A stretch of 64,000 nucleotides of DNA from JAHIQC01 sp964565645 (lineage in GTDB: Bacteria > Actinomycetota > Coriobacteriia > Anaerosomatales > JAHIQC01), in the NCBI GenBank assembly GCA_964565645.1, contig CAZMFQ010000001.1, positions 62,001 to 126,000 of the forward strand, in the 5' to 3' direction. Below, piece after piece: positions 52,146-61,518 of the stretch (its first letter is position 1; each line of letters starts with the position of its first letter). The translations under genes and the position numbers were made by a program. The notes beneath the pieces were generated by a model that did not search any database, was not told the DNA's origin, and saw nothing but the letters and a program-made list of their open reading frames with translations.

Positions 52146-52960
52146 CAGCACACCTCCGGCGCATCGGCGGAGTCCTCCGGGGACACCGCCGGCTCGTGTC
52201 GCACGGAACGCTTGAGCGCATCCACCTCGGCGACCGAGAGCTCCCGTGTACTCCCCCGCTCCATACCGCCGAGGAACAGCGGACCGAAACTCGTGCGCTC
52301 AAGGGCGATCACCGGATGCGATATCGCGGAGAACATCCGCTTGACCTGGCGTTTGCGCCCTTCCGAGATGCTGATCTCCACTGTCGAACTCTCGGGGCCG
52401 GCCGCAAGCATCCTGACATCCGCGGGCCGGCAACGCCCGTCATCGAGTTCGATGCCGCGCCGAAGACGATCGAGGTCCTGCTCCGAGGGCGTGCCGTCCA
52501 CGGTGGCCCTGTAGGTCTTTGACACGTGGTACCGGGGGTGCAGCAACTGGTGAGAGAGCTCCCCGTCGGTCGTGAACAGCAGCAGGCCCGTCGTGTCGCG
52601 ATCGAGGCGGCCGACCGGGAACAGGCCCGGTATCGGAGGGACCAGATCGCGCACCGTCGGGCGCCCCTGCGGATCGTCCATGGTGGTCACGTACCCCGAC
52701 GGCTTGTCGAGCACGAGATAGACCGGCCCGTTGTCGAGCGCCACGTTCTCGCCGTCCACGGTGACAACATCGACCGCGGGATCCACCTTGGTCCCGAGCT
52801 CAGTGGTGATGACGCCGTTGACCGCGACGCGGCCGGCGGTCATGAGGTTCTCGGCGCCGCGTCGCGACGCGACACCCGAGCGCGCCAGGAACTTCTGCAG
52901 GCGCATCGGGACGATCCGTTCGGCCGAGGAGTCGTGCGGGCTGTCGGTCTCGGCTGACAC
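52145..52960 (-). CDS. rluB: Pseudouridine synthase, RluB/RsuA family
   Basis: 271 residues from a GTG at 52960 directly after the scpB stop; ATG 52906 (MRLQKFLARSGVASRR) is a reasonable alternative. N-terminal S4 domain (LQKFLARSGVASRRGAENLMTAGRVAVNG), catalytic Asp in PVGRLDRDTTGLLLFTTDGEL, and SEGRKRQVKRMF. It modifies 23S rRNA. The scpA, scpB, rluB order is conserved in Firmicutes and Actinobacteria. Confidence 0.92.
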   Translation of the reverse strand: MSAETDSPHDSSAERIVPMRLQKFLARSGVASRRGAENLMTAGRVAVNGVITTELGTKVDPAVDVVTVDGENVALDNGPVYLVLDKPSGYVTTMDDPQGRPTVRDLVPPIPGLFPVGRLDRDTTGLLLFTTDGELSHQLLHPRYHVSKTYRATVDGTPSEQDLDRLRRGIELDDGRCRPADVRMLAAGPESSTVEISISEGRKRQVKRMFSAISHPVIALERTSFGPLFLGGMERGSTRELSVAEVDALKRSVRHEPAVSPEDSADAPEVC

Positions 52961-53716
52961 TCAGTCGTCCTCGCCGCTTCCGTCCCCGGGATCGTCGACG
53001 GAATCCGGCGACGCATCGGCGCCGACCGGCATCTCGGCCTTGTCGGTCACGTAGTCCTCGGGATCGAACTCGCGCACGTCATCGTCGCCGGCGTCGGACG
53101 CGAGCGCGCTCGTGTCGTCGCTCGAGTCCTCGGCGAGCATCGAGCCGTCGAGAGCGCCAAGACGCTCGCGGATCGCGCGCTCCGTCTGGGGGTCCGGCAT
53201 GAACTCATCGAGCGGCGGTAGCTCCGAAAGGTCGCGCAGCCCGAACTTCTCAAGGAACGTACGCGTGGTCCCGTAGATGATGGCGTTGCCCTGGTTGCGG
53301 TCGCGGCCGACCTCGCGCACGAGGCCCTTGTCCACGAGCGAGCTGATGACACCCTCGGAGTTCACGCCGCGCACGGCGTTGACGCCCGCGCGCGTGACCG
53401 GCTGATGGTACGCGATGACGGCGAGCGCCTCGAGCGCCGCCTGGGAGAGGCGCCGGGTGTCCCACGACAGGACGTAGGTCTCGATCTGCTCGTGGTAGGC
53501 AGGGTGGGTGTAGAGCCTCCAGCCGCCCGCGACCTCTCGCAGCTGGAAACCGCGCTCGTCGCGCTGGTACTCCTCGGCGATCGACGTCAGTGTGGTCGCG
53601 ACCTTGGTCTCGGACTCGTCGAGCACCTTCGCGATGCGCGCGGTGCTCACCGGCTCGTCGCTCACGAACAACATGGCCTCGATGGCACCGCGAAGACTGG
53701 CGGGGGTCTCCATCAC
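52961..53716 (-). CDS. scpB: Segregation and condensation protein B
   Basis: 251 residues. Two winged helices: LRGAIEAMLFVSDEPVSTARIAKVL, and RLSQAALEALAVIAYHQPVTRAGVNAVRGVNSEGVISSLVDKGLV with YGTTRTFLEKFGLRDLSELPPLDEF. The last ~80 residues are very acidic and probably disordered, making it longer than the usual ~190. Start overlaps scpA by 4 bp. Partner of SMC in chromosome condensation. Confidence 0.95.
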   Translation of the reverse strand: MMETPASLRGAIEAMLFVSDEPVSTARIAKVLDESETKVATTLTSIAEEYQRDERGFQLREVAGGWRLYTHPAYHEQIETYVLSWDTRRLSQAALEALAVIAYHQPVTRAGVNAVRGVNSEGVISSLVDKGLVREVGRDRNQGNAIIYGTTRTFLEKFGLRDLSELPPLDEFMPDPQTERAIRERLGALDGSMLAEDSSDDTSALASDAGDDDVREFDPEDYVTDKAEMPVGADASPDSVDDPGDGSGEDD

Positions 53717-54492
53717 GCCTCCTCCTCGATCTCGATCGGCCCTTCGGCCGCAGCAGGGTCCAACAGGGTGACGATGATGTCGCCAAAGATCTGATCCTGT
53801 CTGAGCGACGCGATCTTGCGCTTGTAGAGCTCGAGTATCGAAAGGAACGTCACCACGACGAGCTCGGGATCGTACTGATCGCCGAGGAGCTGCGAGAAGG
53901 TCACCGTGTTCTCACGCACGAGCCTCCGCGCGACACTCTCGGCGTGCAGCTCGAGTGAGATCGGCATGCTCGCCACGTGTTCGGCCTCGAGAAGGAACAC
54001 CTCGCGACGATGCAGGAGGTCGGCGCAGACCACCGCGAGCCCGTGCAGCGTCACTCCCTCGAGGTAGTCCGGCATGAGCTGGAGGTAGCCCTCCTCGATG
54101 CCCGCCTGCCGGGGATGCATACGGCTTTCGGACTCCATGCGCGCCGCGATCTCGAGCGCGAGGTTCTTGAACTGTTTGTAGGCGAGCAGCCGCGCGACAA
54201 GGATCTCGCGGGCGTCTTCGGGAGAGAGGTCGTCGAGCTCGTCGCCGACGTAGACCTGCTCCTCGTTGGGGAGCAGCGAGGCGGCCTTGATCTCGAGCAG
54301 GGTCGCCGCGACCAGCAGGAAGTCGCTCGCAACGTCGAGGTCGAGCTCCTTCATGCGATCGACATAGGTCAGGTACTGGTCGGTTATCTCGCAGATGGAG
54401 ATCGAGTTCACATCGAGTTTCTGCCGCGAGACGAGGTGCAGCAGCAAGTCGAACGGTCCCTCGAAGCCCGCCGCTCGGACCTTGTACGCCAT
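53713..54492 (-). CDS. scpA: Segregation and condensation protein A
   Basis: 259 residues: FEGPFDLLLHLVSRQKLDVNSISICEITDQYLTYVDRM, DLDVASDFLLVAATLLEIKAASLLP, and the C-terminal winged helix VTFLSILELYKRKIASLRQDQIFGDIIVTLL. It is the kleisin that bridges the SMC heads. Gap to trpS is 9 bp. Confidence 0.95.
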   Translation of the reverse strand: MAYKVRAAGFEGPFDLLLHLVSRQKLDVNSISICEITDQYLTYVDRMKELDLDVASDFLLVAATLLEIKAASLLPNEEQVYVGDELDDLSPEDAREILVARLLAYKQFKNLALEIAARMESESRMHPRQAGIEEGYLQLMPDYLEGVTLHGLAVVCADLLHRREVFLLEAEHVASMPISLELHAESVARRLVRENTVTFSQLLGDQYDPELVVVTFLSILELYKRKIASLRQDQIFGDIIVTLLDPAAAEGPIEIEEEA

Positions 54493-54501
54493 CGGAGCGA
54501 C

Positions 54502-55578
54502 CTACTCCGCGTCGAGGAAGGACGGGTGGGATTCGTCGGCTGCGGCGTTCGCGTCGCGGCGCTCGATGCCGGCAGACAGCTCCGTGCGCGGATCGAGCCC
54601 GATGAGCTCACGGCACGTGGCGACCACGCCACTCGTGACCGGGCGCGCCTTGGCAGCGCCGCCGGCGAGAACCTCGGCCGCGAAACCGGGGATCGCGGCG
54701 AGCTCGGCGCGGCGCTCGCGGAACGGTGCAAGATAGGCGACGAGATCGTCAGCGAGTTTGCGCTTGTGCGCCACGCATCCGCACTCGGCAGAGCGGCAGC
54801 ACGCGTCCCACTCGGCGATCTCGTCAGCGGGCGCGATGAGCTTGTGGACCTGGTGCAACGGGCAGATGCCCGGATCGCCCGGATCGGTCTTGAGTTTGCG
54901 CGCGGGATCGGTCATGAAGCTCATGACCTTGGCGCGGATCTCGTCCTCGGAATCCGAGATGAAGATCGCGTTGCCGTAGGACTTGGACATCTTGCGTCCG
55001 TCGGTGCCGGGTACCCGGGCGCCCTCGGTGGCGATGATGGCCTTGGGCTCGCGCAGGAACTCGCCGTAGGTGTTGTTGAAACGCCGGACGATCTCGCGCG
55101 TCAGCTCGAGGTGCGGAAGCTGGTCCTCGCCCACCGGGACGGCATCGGCGAGCACGATGGCGATGTCGGCCGCCTGGAGCGCCGGGTAAAGAAAGAAGCC
55201 GACGTTGCCCAGGTCCTTCGTGGTGATCTGCGCGCGCTGTTCCTTGTAGCTCGGGGTGCGCTCGAGCCATGGCATCGGCAGCACCATCGAGAAGAACAGC
55301 ATGAGCTCCGCCACCTCGGGCACGTCGCTCTGGCGGTAGATGGTGCACTTCTCCGGATCGAGCCCGGCGGCGCACCAGTCGAGCACCATGTCCTCTGTCG
55401 AGGAGGCGATACCGCTCGGATCGGCCCAGTCGCTCGTGAGCGCGTGGTAATCGGCGATGAAGTAGTACGCGTCGTAGTCGTGCTGCATCGCGAGCATGTT
55501 CTGGAGGTTGCCGAACCAGTGCCCGAGGTGCAGTTTGCCGGTGGGACGGTACCCGGTCAGGACGCGTTGCTTGCTCAT
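54502..55578 (-). CDS. trpS: Tryptophan--tRNA ligase
   Basis: 358 residues from ATG 55578 (MSKQRVLTGYRPTGKLHLGHW), with GAGGAG eleven bases upstream. Class I signatures: HLGHW (HIGH), KMSKSYGNAIFISD (KMSKS), and the tryptophan-binding region ADYHALTSDW. A CX8CX3CXC-type motif (CPLHQ ... CCRSAECGC) is present in the C-terminal half, as in the iron-sulfur or zinc subgroup of TrpRS. First gene before scpA. Confidence 0.95.
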   Translation of the reverse strand: MSKQRVLTGYRPTGKLHLGHWFGNLQNMLAMQHDYDAYYFIADYHALTSDWADPSGIASSTEDMVLDWCAAGLDPEKCTIYRQSDVPEVAELMLFFSMVLPMPWLERTPSYKEQRAQITTKDLGNVGFFLYPALQAADIAIVLADAVPVGEDQLPHLELTREIVRRFNNTYGEFLREPKAIIATEGARVPGTDGRKMSKSYGNAIFISDSEDEIRAKVMSFMTDPARKLKTDPGDPGICPLHQVHKLIAPADEIAEWDACCRSAECGCVAHKRKLADDLVAYLAPFRERRAELAAIPGFAAEVLAGGAAKARPVTSGVVATCRELIGLDPRTELSAGIERRDANAAADESHPSFLDAE

Positions 55579-55628
55579 GCGGCGGTTGGCTCCTCGGATG
55601 CGCGGAAGGGGTGCGGTCGTGTCTTGAG

Positions 55629-55634
55629 ATTGTA
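55629..55634 (-). promoter_or_regulatory. Possible -10 box for trpS
   Basis: TACAAT on the minus strand, about 50 bases upstream of the trpS ATG at 55578, in the 118-bp gap to the site-2 protease gene. No clear -35 element. Confidence 0.35.
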
Positions 55635-55696
55635 GCGCAAGCGTCCCCGCCGAGGAGAGGCGCATCGAACACCTGGCGTCGGCGATTCGGTGGGGT

Positions 55697-56359
55697 CTAC
55701 CCGCCGACGAGCAGACGCATCAGCGGCTCGACGGTGTACTTGAAGTAGACGCTGATGGGATCGAACCCAAGGAATCGCGGGGCCAGCCATAGCAACCCGA
55801 AGAGGATCACGAAGCCGTACTGCTCGAACTTCGCATACGTGACCATGGCACGATCGCTCAGGAACAGGGGAAGCACCCGCGACCCGTCCAACGGGGGCAG
55901 TGGTATCAGATTGAAGAACATGAGCGACAGGTTCATCAGGCAGAAGAAGTAGATGGCGATCATCACCAGTTCGACGTACGGGATCGCGGGAGCGCCCATG
56001 AACGCCATGACACGGATGATCACGCCGGAGACCACCGCGAGAGCCAGGTTGGAGGCCGGACCCGCGATGCCGGTGAGGAAGAGACCCCTTCGGTAGTCCT
56101 TGAAGCGATTCGGGTTGATAGGCACCGGCTTGGCATAGCCGAACCCGAACCCGAACGCGGCGACCATCAGCAGAGGCAGCAGGATCGTTCCCCATGGATC
56201 GATGTGCTTGAGGGGATTGAGGGTCAGTCGCCCCCGATCCTTCGCGGTCGTATCCCCAAGCAGATACGCGACATACCCGTGTGAGACCTCGTGGATCACG
56301 ATCGCGGGAAGAAGCAGGACGAACATCATCGCGCGCTGCAGCAACATGTCCGTCGTCAA
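55697..56359 (-). CDS. Site-2 protease family (M50) membrane metalloprotease
   Basis: 220 residues, six hydrophobic segments. Zinc ligands HEVSH (residues about 23-27) in LPAIVIHEVSHGYVAYLLGD, and NLIPLPPLDGSRVLP with the third ligand Asp. This is the small Group III-type peptidase without PDZ domain, often next to trpS or scpA. Substrate unknown. 6 bp after the DHH-CBS-PAP gene. Confidence 0.93.
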   Translation of the reverse strand: MTTDMLLQRAMMFVLLLPAIVIHEVSHGYVAYLLGDTTAKDRGRLTLNPLKHIDPWGTILLPLLMVAAFGFGFGYAKPVPINPNRFKDYRRGLFLTGIAGPASNLALAVVSGVIIRVMAFMGAPAIPYVELVMIAIYFFCLMNLSLMFFNLIPLPPLDGSRVLPLFLSDRAMVTYAKFEQYGFVILFGLLWLAPRFLGFDPISVYFKYTVEPLMRLLVGG

Positions 56360-56365
56360 CGGGTA

Positions 56366-58987
56366 CTACCTTTCATCAAGATTCGCACGAGCCACGAGGC
56401 GCGCCAGGTTCGCCAGTTCCGCTTCGCGACCGACCGCGCGGCCATCGAGCCGGGCGTCGAGCGCAGCCGCCAGTATACCCGAGTATGCCGGTGACGGCGG
56501 CACGCCCATCGCCTTGAGGTCCTCGCCGTCGACAGCGGGTTTGATCCGGGAGACCACCTCGAGGAAGCGCTCGACCCGCGCTCGAACGCTCGATCCACCG
56601 ACTGCCCAAAGGTAGATGAGCGACTCGTCCGGTAGGCCGGCGAGGATGTGGTGCAGGCGCGAGTCGCGCATCTTGCGGCCGTCCGCAAGGGCCCTCAGAG
56701 CCGCGGGACAACGGTCGGCCACAGCAACGGCGGGCTCGCCGTACTCGCGCCCGAACCGCAGGTGCCGCAGCCAGTGCTCCGCCTGCGAACGATCGGCGCC
56801 GTGCGCGAGAGCCGCGACCAGCGTCACCCTGCGGCGCACAGGGCGCCTGAACATCGGTCCCAGGCGAGTGAACGCCCGCTCGACGCGATAGAGCGAATCG
56901 ATGACCTCATCGGCCCGGGCACCCTCGTAGAGCACCACGCCGAGGACACCGAGGTCGCGCATGCGCTCAAAGACCGCTGCCGGCGACTCTTCGTCGATGA
57001 TGTCGAGCATCTCCTCGCGTATCCGCGCGCCGGAGACCTCGTCGAGCATGTTCATCTCGACGGCACGCCGTGCGAGCGCCTCCGACTGGGCGTCCATCGC
57101 GAAGCCGTACCGCGACTCGAAGCGTGCCCCCCGCAGAACCCTGGTCGGGTCCTCGACGAACGAGAGCGCATGCAAGACGCGCAGCGTCCCGCGCTCGAGG
57201 TCACGCAGGCCGAAGAAGGGATCGGCGATCTGACCGAAACACCCGGCGTCGATGCACGCCGCCATGGCGTTGACCGTGAAGTCACGTCGGAAGAGGTCCT
57301 GCCTCAGGCCGGAGCGCTCGACGGTCGGCAACGCGCCGGGCCTCGCGTAGTACTCGGTCCGCGCGCTCGCGATGTCCGCATGCAGGGTGCGTGAGAACAC
57401 GAGTACCGCCGTCCCGAAGCGACGATGCACCTTCACGCGCGCGCCGAGGCGCGCAGCCGCCAGCTCTGCGAACGCGATCGCGTCCCCCTCGACCACGATG
57501 TCGAGGTCGAGGTTTCTGCGCCCGAGCAGCATGTCGCGGACGAACCCACCGACCACGTGTGCTCGGAGCCCCTGCTCCTCGGCGAGCGACCCGAGACCGT
57601 GCAACGCCTCGATCACCTCCTGTGGGAGCAGGGTCTCCACGGAGGCCATGAACCGACGCGTGGATTCGGCGGCGACCTGCGGCAGCCCGCGGTCGAGATA
57701 CTCATGGCCGTGCTCGGCGGCCAGCACGTCCTTGCGTGTCACGATGCCGAGGATGCGCTCGCCCTCCATGACAGGCACCCGGCCGATGCCGGCCTGGGCA
57801 AGCAGGCGCTCGAGCGCGATGAGGTCCATCTCCGGCGGGACGGTGACGGGCTCCCGGTTCATGAAGCCGCGGACCGGCGCGTGGTCCAGCCCGTGGCGTG
57901 TGGCCTTGTCGACGTCCTTGCGCGTGACGAGCCCGACGAGCACACCGTCGTCGGTGACCGGCAGGCCGCCGTGTCCCCAGCGCGACATGCGTTCCCCAGC
58001 CTCCCGCATGCTCTCGTCGGGGCCGATCGTCCGGACCGGGCTCGACATCAGGTCTGCGGCGCGCAGTGGGGCGCGCACCACGTCCACAAGCGCCTCACGC
58101 AACCGCACGAGCGCGTCGGCCAGTCCAAGTTCGCGGAATCCCGCAGAAGCGGCCTGGGCGTGCCCGCCGCCGCCCAGACGCGTCATGACCGCGCCCACAT
58201 CGACCTCGTGCATCCGCGAACGCGCGACGATCTGGAGCCGCTGCGGCATCGCGACGAGCGCGATCGCGACACGGAATCCCATGTCCTCGACGATGTAGTG
58301 CGTGAGCACGCTCGCCGAGTCCACGTACTCGTCGCGGGTGGCCGTGCACACGGCGATCTGCTGGCCGTTCACGTCCCAGGTCTCGAGCGAAGCCGTGAGC
58401 TCGGCGAGGAGCTCCTGCTGCTCGGCATCGAGCGTTCGGGTCAGGAACTGGTTCAGGACCTCCAGGTCCGCCCCCGCAGCCATGAGGAACGCCGCGGCAT
58501 CGGCGTCGTAAGCGGTCGCTCCCGGATACGTGAGCGAGCCGGTGTCCTCGTGAATGCCCAGGAGCAGCACACTCGCCTCCAGAGGCGTCAGCGCGATGCC
58601 GCGCTCGCGGATCTCGTGCACGAGGATCGAGGTCGTCGACCCCACGTCGAGCGACCGGTCGTCGATGCCGGCAAGATCCCCCTCAGCCGGCGGATGGTGA
58701 TCGTAGACGATGATCTCGACACCCGGCGCGAGCGCCACGTCACGGAACTCGCCGATCCGATCGGGGTCGCGGGTGTCGACCATGATCAGGCTCGTCACCG
58801 ACGAGAGGTCGAGCCCTTTGAGGTCCACGAACGAAAGGAAGTCCTGGTGCAGGTTGTGGAACGCCCGCACGTTGGTGTTCTGCGTGCCGAGGAACACTCC
58901 CCTGGCGCCCGGGAACAACTTCGTCGCCGCAACGGTCGCGGCATATGCGTCGAAGTCGGGGTTCGCGTGTCCGACGACCAGTTGCAC
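56366..58987 (-). CDS. tRNA nucleotidyltransferase/poly(A) polymerase family fusion with DHH and CBS domains
   Basis: 873 residues. Residues 1-300 are a DHH phosphoesterase (GHANPDFDAYA, VDTRDPDRIG, YDHHPPAE, GGGGHAQAAS). About 310-430 hold two CBS modules (LMSSPVRTIGPDESMREAG, FMNREPVTVPPEMDLIAL). The rest is a class II nucleotidyltransferase: VVGGFVRDMLLGRRNLDLDIVVEGDA gives the G-R and DXD catalytic residues, RRDFTVNAMA and the RNA-binding helices follow. This layout is known for A-adding or CCA-adding enzymes of Aquifex, Deinococcus and others. A separate CC-adding enzyme is not in the window. Confidence 0.9.
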   Translation of the reverse strand: MQLVVGHANPDFDAYAATVAATKLFPGARGVFLGTQNTNVRAFHNLHQDFLSFVDLKGLDLSSVTSLIMVDTRDPDRIGEFRDVALAPGVEIIVYDHHPPAEGDLAGIDDRSLDVGSTTSILVHEIRERGIALTPLEASVLLLGIHEDTGSLTYPGATAYDADAAAFLMAAGADLEVLNQFLTRTLDAEQQELLAELTASLETWDVNGQQIAVCTATRDEYVDSASVLTHYIVEDMGFRVAIALVAMPQRLQIVARSRMHEVDVGAVMTRLGGGGHAQAASAGFRELGLADALVRLREALVDVVRAPLRAADLMSSPVRTIGPDESMREAGERMSRWGHGGLPVTDDGVLVGLVTRKDVDKATRHGLDHAPVRGFMNREPVTVPPEMDLIALERLLAQAGIGRVPVMEGERILGIVTRKDVLAAEHGHEYLDRGLPQVAAESTRRFMASVETLLPQEVIEALHGLGSLAEEQGLRAHVVGGFVRDMLLGRRNLDLDIVVEGDAIAFAELAAARLGARVKVHRRFGTAVLVFSRTLHADIASARTEYYARPGALPTVERSGLRQDLFRRDFTVNAMAACIDAGCFGQIADPFFGLRDLERGTLRVLHALSFVEDPTRVLRGARFESRYGFAMDAQSEALARRAVEMNMLDEVSGARIREEMLDIIDEESPAAVFERMRDLGVLGVVLYEGARADEVIDSLYRVERAFTRLGPMFRRPVRRRVTLVAALAHGADRSQAEHWLRHLRFGREYGEPAVAVADRCPAALRALADGRKMRDSRLHHILAGLPDESLIYLWAVGGSSVRARVERFLEVVSRIKPAVDGEDLKAMGVPPSPAYSGILAAALDARLDGRAVGREAELANLARLVARANLDER

Positions 58988-58998
58988 GCCCTACCCCC

Positions 58999-60306
58999 CT
59001 ACAGCTCGTGGAAGAGCGGCGGCGGCATGACCCTCTCGGCTCCGATATGCACCGAGCCGAGGAGTCGCTCCCGGCCCGCTTCGAGCAGTGCTTCGGTGGC
59101 GGCATACATCGTCGCGATGCGATCCCCGGGCGCCACAGCGTCGCCCACACGCACGTCCAGAACGAGCCCTGCGCCCAGGTCGATCTCGTCGTCCTTGGTG
59201 GCCCTCCCGGCGCCAAGAAGCATCGCCGCGCGGCCGACGCCCTCCGTGTCGAAGCCGGTGACATAGCCGGCCGACTCCGCCCTGACCTCAGTCGTCAAAG
59301 CGGCGAGGTACAACCTCGACGTGTCATCGACGACGTTCGGGTCTCCGCCCTGCGCGGCTATCCACGCGCGCGCCTTGTCGAGTGCAGCGCCCGACGCGAC
59401 AGCCTCCGCGAGCATCGCGCGCGCGGCGGTCTCGTCCGGCGCAACCCCGCCGAGCACGAGCATCTTCGCGCCGAACACGTGGCAGAGCTCGGTGAGCTCC
59501 GCCGGACCCTCGCCGCGCAGTGTCTCGATCGCCTCGATGACTTCGAGAGAGTTGCCGACGGCCATACCGAGCGGCTGGTCCATGTCACTCATCACGCAGA
59601 CGACCTCGCGACCGAGCGCGCGGCCGACGCGCGTCAGCTCCTCGGCGAGAAGACGGGCCTCGGATTCGGTCTTCATGAACGCGCCGGAACCGACCTTGAC
59701 GTCGAGCACGATCGCATCCGCACCGCCCGCGATCTTCTTGGAGATGATGCTGCCGACTATGAGCGGGATGCTCGGCACCGTCGCCGTGACGTCCCTGAGC
59801 GCGTACATCTTCTTGTCGGCGGGGTCGATGTCGGCGGATTGCGCCATCACCGCGACCCCGACCTCGCGGACCTGGGACAGGAACTCCTCGGGGGCCAGTT
59901 CGATCCGCATCCCCGGGATCGCCTCGAGCTTGTCGAGCGTGCCACCGGTGTGCCCCAGCCCGCGGCCGGACATCTTGGCCACGGGCACGCCGCACGCCGC
60001 CACGAGCGGCGCCAGCACCAGCGTGGTGGTGTCGGCGACACCGCCGGTGGAGTGCTTGTCCACTTTGACGCCGGGGATCGACGAGAGGTCGAGCGTCTCG
60101 CCGGAACGCACCATCGCGTCGGTCAGCGCGACGGTCTCCTCGGCGTCCAGACCGTTCAGGAACGCGGCCATGAGCCACGCGGCCATCTGGTACTCGGGCA
60201 TCTCGCCCCGTGAATAGCCGAGGACTATGCGGTCGATCTGATCGCGCGTGTGCGTCACGCCATCGCGCTTGATCTCAATGAGTTCCTCGAAGGTCATGGG
60301 GCCCAT
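58999..60306 (-). CDS. deoA: Thymidine / pyrimidine-nucleoside phosphorylase
   Basis: 435 residues from ATG 60306, with GGAG six bases upstream. Signature KMSGRGLGHTGGTLDKLEAIPG, phosphate-binding KVDKHSTGGVADTTTLVLAP, KKIAGGADAIVLDVKVGSGAFMK, and SDMDQPLGMAVGNSLEVIEAI. It splits thymidine, deoxyuridine or uridine phosphorolytically. Next to deoB, whose product uses the released pentose 1-phosphate. Confidence 0.95.
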   Translation of the reverse strand: MGPMTFEELIEIKRDGVTHTRDQIDRIVLGYSRGEMPEYQMAAWLMAAFLNGLDAEETVALTDAMVRSGETLDLSSIPGVKVDKHSTGGVADTTTLVLAPLVAACGVPVAKMSGRGLGHTGGTLDKLEAIPGMRIELAPEEFLSQVREVGVAVMAQSADIDPADKKMYALRDVTATVPSIPLIVGSIISKKIAGGADAIVLDVKVGSGAFMKTESEARLLAEELTRVGRALGREVVCVMSDMDQPLGMAVGNSLEVIEAIETLRGEGPAELTELCHVFGAKMLVLGGVAPDETAARAMLAEAVASGAALDKARAWIAAQGGDPNVVDDTSRLYLAALTTEVRAESAGYVTGFDTEGVGRAAMLLGAGRATKDDEIDLGAGLVLDVRVGDAVAPGDRIATMYAATEALLEAGRERLLGSVHIGAERVMPPPLFHEL

Positions 60307-60319
60307 GGACAGCTCCGCC

Positions 60320-61516
60320 CTACCCTGCGCGCACGTCGGACAGGAACGAGGCCCCGCGTCCGCACCTGCCGGCGATGCCGTAGAAGTCCAGAACGGTCTC
60401 GCCGATGTCGGAGAAGCTGGAGCGGATCCCGAGATCCCGCCCGGACTCGACACCCTTGACGCACGCGATCAGCGGCGTGTACTCGCGACTGTGATCGGTG
60501 GAGTCGGTCGTGGGGTCACAACCGTGATCGGCTGTGAGTATGAACAGGTCCCCGGGGATCATGGCGTCGAGAAGTTCCGGCATACGCGCGTCGACCGCCT
60601 CAAGGCCGGCTGCGTATCCCCGAACGTCATTGCGGTGGCCCCAGACCATGTCGAAGTCGACCAGGTTCGCGAAGACGAAGCCGTTGTCGGAGTCATCGGC
60701 CACGCGCCTGACAAGGTTGTCGAAGCCGTGCATGTTGTTCTCCGAGTGCGGTGACTCACAGATGCCGCGCCACGCGAAGATCTCGCCGATCTTGCCGATG
60801 CCGTAGGTCAGGACCCCGATCTCGGCCAACCGGTCGAGCACCGTGGGTTCGAACGGCGCGACGGCGAAGTCGCGGCGTCGATGCGTGCGCGTGTAGGTCC
60901 CGTGCTCGTCCGGCCCGATGAAGGGGCGTGCGATAACGCGACCGACGGCATGCTCGCCGACGAGCATCTCGCGAGCGATGACGCATATCTCATAGAGACG
61001 ATCGATAGGGATGATCTCCTCATGAGCCGCGATCTGGAACACGCTGTCCGCGCTGGTGTAGACGATCGGCTTGCCGGTCGCGACGTGCTCGTCACCGAGG
61101 TCCTGGATGATGACCGTCCCACTCTCGGGATAGTTGCCGAGCCAACCCAGTCCGGTACGACGCGTGAACTCATCCATGACCTCGGGCGGGAATCCCTCGG
61201 GATAGGTCGGGAACGCGTGAGTCAGGTGGAGACCCATCATCTCCCAGTGCCCGGTCGTGGTGTCTTTGCCAGGCGACTCCTCGGCGTTCCTGCCCCAGGA
61301 CGCACTCGGCACGCTCACCGGATGGACCCCCTGGATGTCGGTGATGTTGCCCAGCCCCATAGCGCCGAGATTGGGCATATGGAGGCCCCCCACCGCCGAC
61401 GCGGTATGGGAGAGTGTGTTGCTGCCTTCGTCCCCGTACTCGGCCGCGTCCGGAAGCGCACCGGCTCCTACGCTGTCGAGCACGAGCACGACGGCGCGGG
61501 GCGCGCGTGCTGACAT
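60320..61516 (-). CDS. deoB: Phosphopentomutase
   Basis: 398 residues from ATG 61516 (MSARAPRAVVLVLDSVGAGALPDA). Alkaline phosphatase-superfamily metal residues are seen in LDSVGAG, GKDTTTGHWEMMG, LVDFDMVWGHRND, and ILTADHGCDPTTDSTDHSREYTPL. It converts ribose or deoxyribose 1-phosphate to the 5-phosphate. Two bp separate it from the PilB-type gene. Confidence 0.97.
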   Translation of the reverse strand: MSARAPRAVVLVLDSVGAGALPDAAEYGDEGSNTLSHTASAVGGLHMPNLGAMGLGNITDIQGVHPVSVPSASWGRNAEESPGKDTTTGHWEMMGLHLTHAFPTYPEGFPPEVMDEFTRRTGLGWLGNYPESGTVIIQDLGDEHVATGKPIVYTSADSVFQIAAHEEIIPIDRLYEICVIAREMLVGEHAVGRVIARPFIGPDEHGTYTRTHRRRDFAVAPFEPTVLDRLAEIGVLTYGIGKIGEIFAWRGICESPHSENNMHGFDNLVRRVADDSDNGFVFANLVDFDMVWGHRNDVRGYAAGLEAVDARMPELLDAMIPGDLFILTADHGCDPTTDSTDHSREYTPLIACVKGVESGRDLGIRSSFSDIGETVLDFYGIAGRCGRGASFLSDVRAG

Positions 61517-61518
61517 GC

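Noticed and set aside
53977..55635. Long plus-strand open frame opposite scpA and trpS
   Set aside because: It has no recognisable domain, and its sequence is explained by the antisense of scpA and trpS.
57425..59266. 613-codon plus-strand open frame opposite the DHH-CBS-nucleotidyltransferase gene
   Set aside because: It is an antisense shadow with biased composition and no ribosome site.
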